Source of the DNA: Rhea pennata
Taxonomy: Eukaryota > Chordata > Aves > Rheiformes > Rheidae
Length of the DNA: 64,000 bases
Reading direction: 5' to 3'
Assembly: GCF_028389875.1 (NCBI RefSeq)
Contig: NC_084670.1
Location: 17,083,383 to 17,147,382, forward strand
In this document: positions 61,199 to 64,000 of the stretch, piece after piece
Layout: each line of letters begins with the position of its first letter
Position numbering within the stretch: the first letter of the stretch is position 1
Made by a program: the position numbers and the translations under genes
Notes under the pieces: model-generated
What the model saw: the letters and a program-made list of their open reading frames with translations, nothing else
Told to the model about the DNA's origin: nothing
The model's database searches: none

Positions 61199-63986
61199 AC
61201 AAAAACAGAACTCAGTAAATTTATCTAGAGGTCTTGCTCCCTATTTCCTGGTGACCACTTCAGCTTGATTTATAGTCCCTTCTTCACAGGTTGATAGGCT
61301 TGCTGTATTAACTCTGACTTTTTTTCTATAATCTGATAAATTGTAGTAATTTACCTCAAATTCTACTGTATGGTAGAATATGCAAGCCTTTTCTATACTG
61401 TCACCAGAGATAATTTTAACCTCAAGCAAGGCAGGGAATCACATCTGGCAATTTGATCCAAGAAACTCTTAAGGGCGAAGCAGTGTCTCCATCCAGAGTT
61501 CTGTTTATTTATTGCTGCTGTTTTTCTTCACGGAAGAACTTGTAAATGGAAATCTACATTCATATTAAATTAGTATGCAATCTTTTTAAGGATAATTTCC
61601 TCTAGTAGTAGAATGTCTTTTCAGCTGGGAAAATAGTAGTATCCTATGTAGCTGTAGTTCTAACCAATACAAATTCAGTGCTTTAAGAAGGCCATTGGGC
61701 CTAGTTTTTCTGTTATTTCCACTGTTCAGTGGAGCTGTTACTAAAATCTGCTACTGTACAAGTGAATGGGACAATAAGGGCTGAAATCATTATAAAAAAT
61801 GGAAGTTGGTATGTATTTCGGGGGCTTTTTAACTTAACAGGTTTGATAATTTGAAATAGGAGTGAATGATCTTCTTTGTAAGCATATGTGATTTTCAGAA
61901 CTGATGGACTCATTCTGTTCTTTCTGATAGATTGAAAGTGCTAGTGACAGTATTGGAGGGTACAAACAACTGCGTAGGACAGTGACTATTGATAGCACAG
62001 TGGGAAGAGAAACCTTCTTTGTAGCCATTTGGCAAACCCCTGAACCTCCAAAGATCACACTCTCTGATCCCAGTGGGAAAAGCTACACCAACAAGGACTT
62101 TGACATTGATTCCATTTTCCATGTAGCTCGTCTGAAGATTCCAGGAATTGCAGAGGTGAAATTTAAGATCTCTCTTTACTTTTTAAGTGTGGGAGAAACC
62201 TCCTAACTGCACATTGTTTGCATTCTATTGAAGTTATGTTAAATACAATCATTTAACAGCATGAGATAATCTTATTCTGCCAAGCTATGATATCATGACT
62301 GCTGTGTGCCAAACAGTTTCCTGCTAGGCTCAAGAGCACTACCTTAAGGTTTTATCTCTATCACTTTATGTTTGATTTACAACTCATCTCCAAATTTCTG
62401 AACCGTATCTGTGGATCAAATTTTATCACTCTAAGCAATATATAATGTTACATGGGAGTTATTTAACCCATAAAGTCCCATTTAAAATTACTATATTGTA
62501 CATAGAAACTTTTTTCTGTTATAAAAGTTTTAGAAAATTTGATATTTTGGTGGATAAAAGGTGCCATAAATTAGACTACGAGTCTATCAAGTTATGTATC
62601 AAATTTAAAATTGCAGTAAGCAGGCCTAAATTAACTAGATGAGATGCACTAGTTTAACACAGAGGGGACAGGTTTCATAAAGATATGTTCAGAAGATACT
62701 GGATGTGTCAGATCAGCTTGTTTCATTGAATTTGAACATGAAAATTTATACTATCTGTAGATAGATATAGATATATGAAGTGATGGATCTACAGTAGTAT
62801 CTAAAATGTACAGATTTTATTTATTTCTCACTTAGATCTGTTTCAACTTGCTATTCACTATACTTGTATCAATGAAAATGTTCGTAATGGTGTTATCTTC
62901 CAATTATGAACACAACCAAATACACTGAACTTTCAGATGCTGCTATCTGAATCTCATTAGAAAAGTTTTACAAGTTTGGAATTACTGAAAGTCTGAACTA
63001 CAACCCCTTACATAACCCCATGAATTTTGGTTCTGACTCCTCTCTCTGTTGATGGTAATTTCTTCATCACTTTTCCATTTGAAGAGTTTTGGGAATCTAT
63101 GTTTCATAAATGAAAGTTAGTGAGGAAGAAGATAGAAGTATTAATTGAATATCTTGACTTTCGTGAAATACAGGTTTATGGGATGAAATAAATAAGAAGC
63201 ATTTAAAAACATAAAGAAGCTATGTGGAGCACATTAAGGCCTTTTGAAATATTTACAAAAGGGATTCCTGCTTAATTTAGTAAACTCATTGTTGTGCTTA
63301 ATGAACTCCAGTGCTTCTGCTTTATATTAAAAATAGATACATTCCTTATTATTTTTATGAATGTCCAGAAAGTAAGAAACTAGAGATGCTGATTTTTTTC
63401 AATGCTACAAGAAGATCCTATTTCATAAAAGTAATCCTTGATCCTTAACATCCATGGACTACTTAAGAGAAGTAAATACAGATTGCTGGCTTTGGTCTCA
63501 TATGGAACAGTTTCAGAACAACAGCCTGGTGGACTGCAAATTGCAAAACAGTTTTGCATACTGAGTCTTACTCATGAGTCTTCCCACTGACAGAAACAAA
63601 GCTACTCAGAGGGTGTTACTGAGTTTAAACAGGCTGACAGAATTTAAATAAGCACAAATTAAATTATCCAAAGGAGAGTTATTTCATTTTAAAAGATTTG
63701 AATTCTTCTTTTCAGACAGGGGAATGGATATACACACTGACAAATATTCACCTTTCTCCTCAAGTTTTAACAATGATAGTAACTTCTCGAGCAGCAAATT
63801 CTACTGTTCCTGCTGTGTCTGTGAAAGCCCATATGAGCAAAGATATAAATGACTATCCCAATCCAATGGTTGTCTACGTACAAGTTAGTCAAGGGTTTTC
63901 ACCTATTCTTGGAGCAAATGTGACTGCCATTATCAGTCCAGAGAATGGAGATCCAATTTCCTTGGAACTTTTTGACAACGGAGCAG
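52733..63986 (+). CDS. CLCA2: CLCA2, CLCA-family metalloprotease/VWA protein, 5' 11 exons (partial at right edge)
   Basis: CLCA proteins are secreted or cell-surface proteins with an N-terminal zinc-metalloprotease-like domain, a VWA domain and a beta-rich C-terminal part; members modulate calcium-activated chloride currents, and mammalian CLCA2 is an epithelial membrane protein. Coding exons: 52733-52891, 53283-53420, 55082-55232, 55790-55898, 56813-56981, 57246-57473, 58151-58378, 59417-59594, 61019-61125, 61931-62155, 63716-63986; 654 codons plus one base, about two thirds of the roughly 940-residue family length. Start: ATG at 52733 in a GCCATGG context, followed by an Ala/Leu-rich signal peptide (residues 1-24). 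HEWAH at residues 155-159 is the HExxH zinc motif. The VWA domain spans about 300-480, with MIDAS-type DISKN at 311-315. The peptide tracks human CLCA2 rather than CLCA1/CLCA4 (CLVLD[IV]S without the usual [28 protein letters not shown]). Several N-glycosylation sequons are present (NAT, NQT, NST, NTS, NQS, NVT). The divergent ODF2L neighbour agrees with human synteny. The C-terminal exons, including any membrane anchor, lie outside the window. Confidence 0.97.
53283..53420 (+). CDS. CLCA2: CLCA2 exon 2
   Basis: Residues 54-99, acceptor CCCACTAG|GAG, donor [29 protein letters not shown] matches human EMITEASFYLFNATKRRVFF; includes an NAT glycosylation sequon. Confidence 0.95.
55082..55232 (+). 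CDS. CLCA2: CLCA2 exon 3
   Basis: Residues 100-149 plus one base, acceptor TTTTTAG|GCA, donor [29 protein letters not shown] and [11 protein letters not shown] are hallmark CLCA N-terminal sequences. Confidence 0.97.
55790..55898 (+). CDS. CLCA2: CLCA2 exon 4: HExxH zinc motif
   Basis: Acceptor CTGCAG|G, donor [28 protein letters not shown] carries the metalloprotease signature: His155, Glu156, His159, with the acidic DEY following at 166-168. All residues expected for activity in the family are retained. Confidence 0.97.
56813..56981 (+). CDS. CLCA2: CLCA2 exon 5: Cys-rich part of the N-terminal domain
   Basis: Acceptor CCCTAG|G, donor TCA|GTAAGT, ending at residue 242. [16 protein letters not shown] and [17 protein letters not shown] keep the conserved cysteines of the family; ends [10 protein letters not shown] as in human CLCA2. 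Confidence 0.96.
57246..57473 (+). CDS. CLCA2: CLCA2 exon 6: linker and start of VWA domain
   Basis: Residues 243-318, acceptor TTTGAG|GTG, donor [28 protein letters not shown], then [15 protein letters not shown]. The first MIDAS loop is D311-I-S313-K-N315 where active VWA domains have DxSxS; human CLCA2 is also atypical here (DVSSK). Confidence 0.96.
58151..58378 (+). CDS. CLCA2: CLCA2 exon 7: VWA domain
   Basis: Residues 319-394, acceptor GTGTAG|GGT, donor [27 protein letters not shown] and [14 protein letters not shown]; Thr383 occupies the conserved MIDAS threonine position. Confidence 0.96.
59417..59594 (+). CDS. CLCA2: CLCA2 exon 8: VWA domain
   Basis: From residue 395, acceptor CCTCAG|GTC, donor ACAG|GTAAAT (phase 1). 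[15 protein letters not shown]: the usual MIDAS aspartate of TDGED is Gly413 here (human CLCA2 has TSGDD). Confidence 0.96.
61019..61125 (+). CDS. CLCA2: CLCA2 exon 9: end of VWA domain
   Basis: Acceptor CTTCAG|GA, donor CAG|GTTTGT, ending at residue 489. [19 protein letters not shown] matches human [20 protein letters not shown] 34-base T run sits 38 bp past the donor. Confidence 0.95.
61164..61197. repeat. Poly(T) tract in CLCA2 intron 9
   Basis: 34 consecutive T's starting 38 bp after the exon 9 donor; no retrocopy body attached. Such tracts are length-variable and error-prone in assemblies. Confidence 0.95.
61931..62155 (+). CDS. CLCA2: CLCA2 exon 10: post-VWA beta-rich region
   Basis: Residues 490-564, acceptor TGATAG|ATT, donor [29 protein letters not shown] and [14 protein letters not shown] match human LKNTVTVDNTVGNDTMFLV and PPEIILFDPDGRKY. 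Confidence 0.96.
63716..63986 (+). CDS. CLCA2: CLCA2 exon 11 (last in window)
   Basis: From residue 565, acceptor TTTTCAG|ACA, donor GCAG|GTAATA (phase 1). [37 protein letters not shown] and [19 protein letters not shown]; human has GHWTYTLNNTHHSLQALKV and VTSRASNSAVPPATVEA. The gene continues past the right edge, probably for about three more exons. Confidence 0.95.
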
Positions 63987-64000
63987 GTAATAATATGGTT

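Noticed and set aside
1-64000. CRISPR array, operon, prophage or other microbial system
   Set aside because: The tandem repeats have no unique spacers, and the genes are spliced vertebrate genes; nothing microbial is present.

Overview
This is a vertebrate nuclear window, almost certainly from a bird. Both genes are cut into many short exons with clean splice sites. Three copies of a CR1-type LINE 3' end are visible, and the promoters sit in CpG-dense islands. The species cannot be told from the sequence. There are no operons, CRISPR arrays, prokaryotic mobile elements or recognisable tRNA/rRNA genes.

Layout: (1) 1-19.6 kb is intergenic DNA: an AT-rich background with several CpG-dense islets in the first 9 kb and a very GC-rich 50-bp minisatellite (about 2510-3496). 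I recognise no complete gene here. (2) 19.65-44.37 kb, minus strand, is the complete coding part of ODF2L (a coiled-coil centriole/basal-body protein and ODF2 paralog). I could assemble 18 coding exons into a 743-residue reading frame; the two 5'-most splice junctions are the only uncertain ones. A CpG island with a 59-bp tandem array (45.06-46.3 kb) is its likely promoter. (3) 46.3-52.4 kb is the divergent intergenic spacer, with one CR1 copy and an LTR-like segment. (4) 52.73 kb to the right edge, plus strand, is CLCA2 (CLCA family: secreted or membrane metalloprotease-like protein with a VWA domain). Eleven coding exons, 654 codons plus one base, are present; the 3' part lies beyond the window.

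The ODF2L(-)/CLCA2(+) divergent pair matches the human chromosome 1p22 order (COL24A1 - ODF2L - CLCA2 - CLCA1 - CLCA4) as I remember it, so this is a conserved syntenic block. The two genes are not known to act together: one is a ciliary/centrosomal scaffold, the other an epithelial cell-surface protein.

The most notable observations are: a higher-order repeat inside the 50-bp minisatellite; the 5' end of ODF2L, where a GC-AG intron and two acceptors 11 bp apart give two reading-frame-compatible splice routes; a degenerate metal site in the VWA domain of CLCA2 beside an intact HExxH protease motif; and two unexplained exon-like reading frames. I did not find a convincing new biological system.
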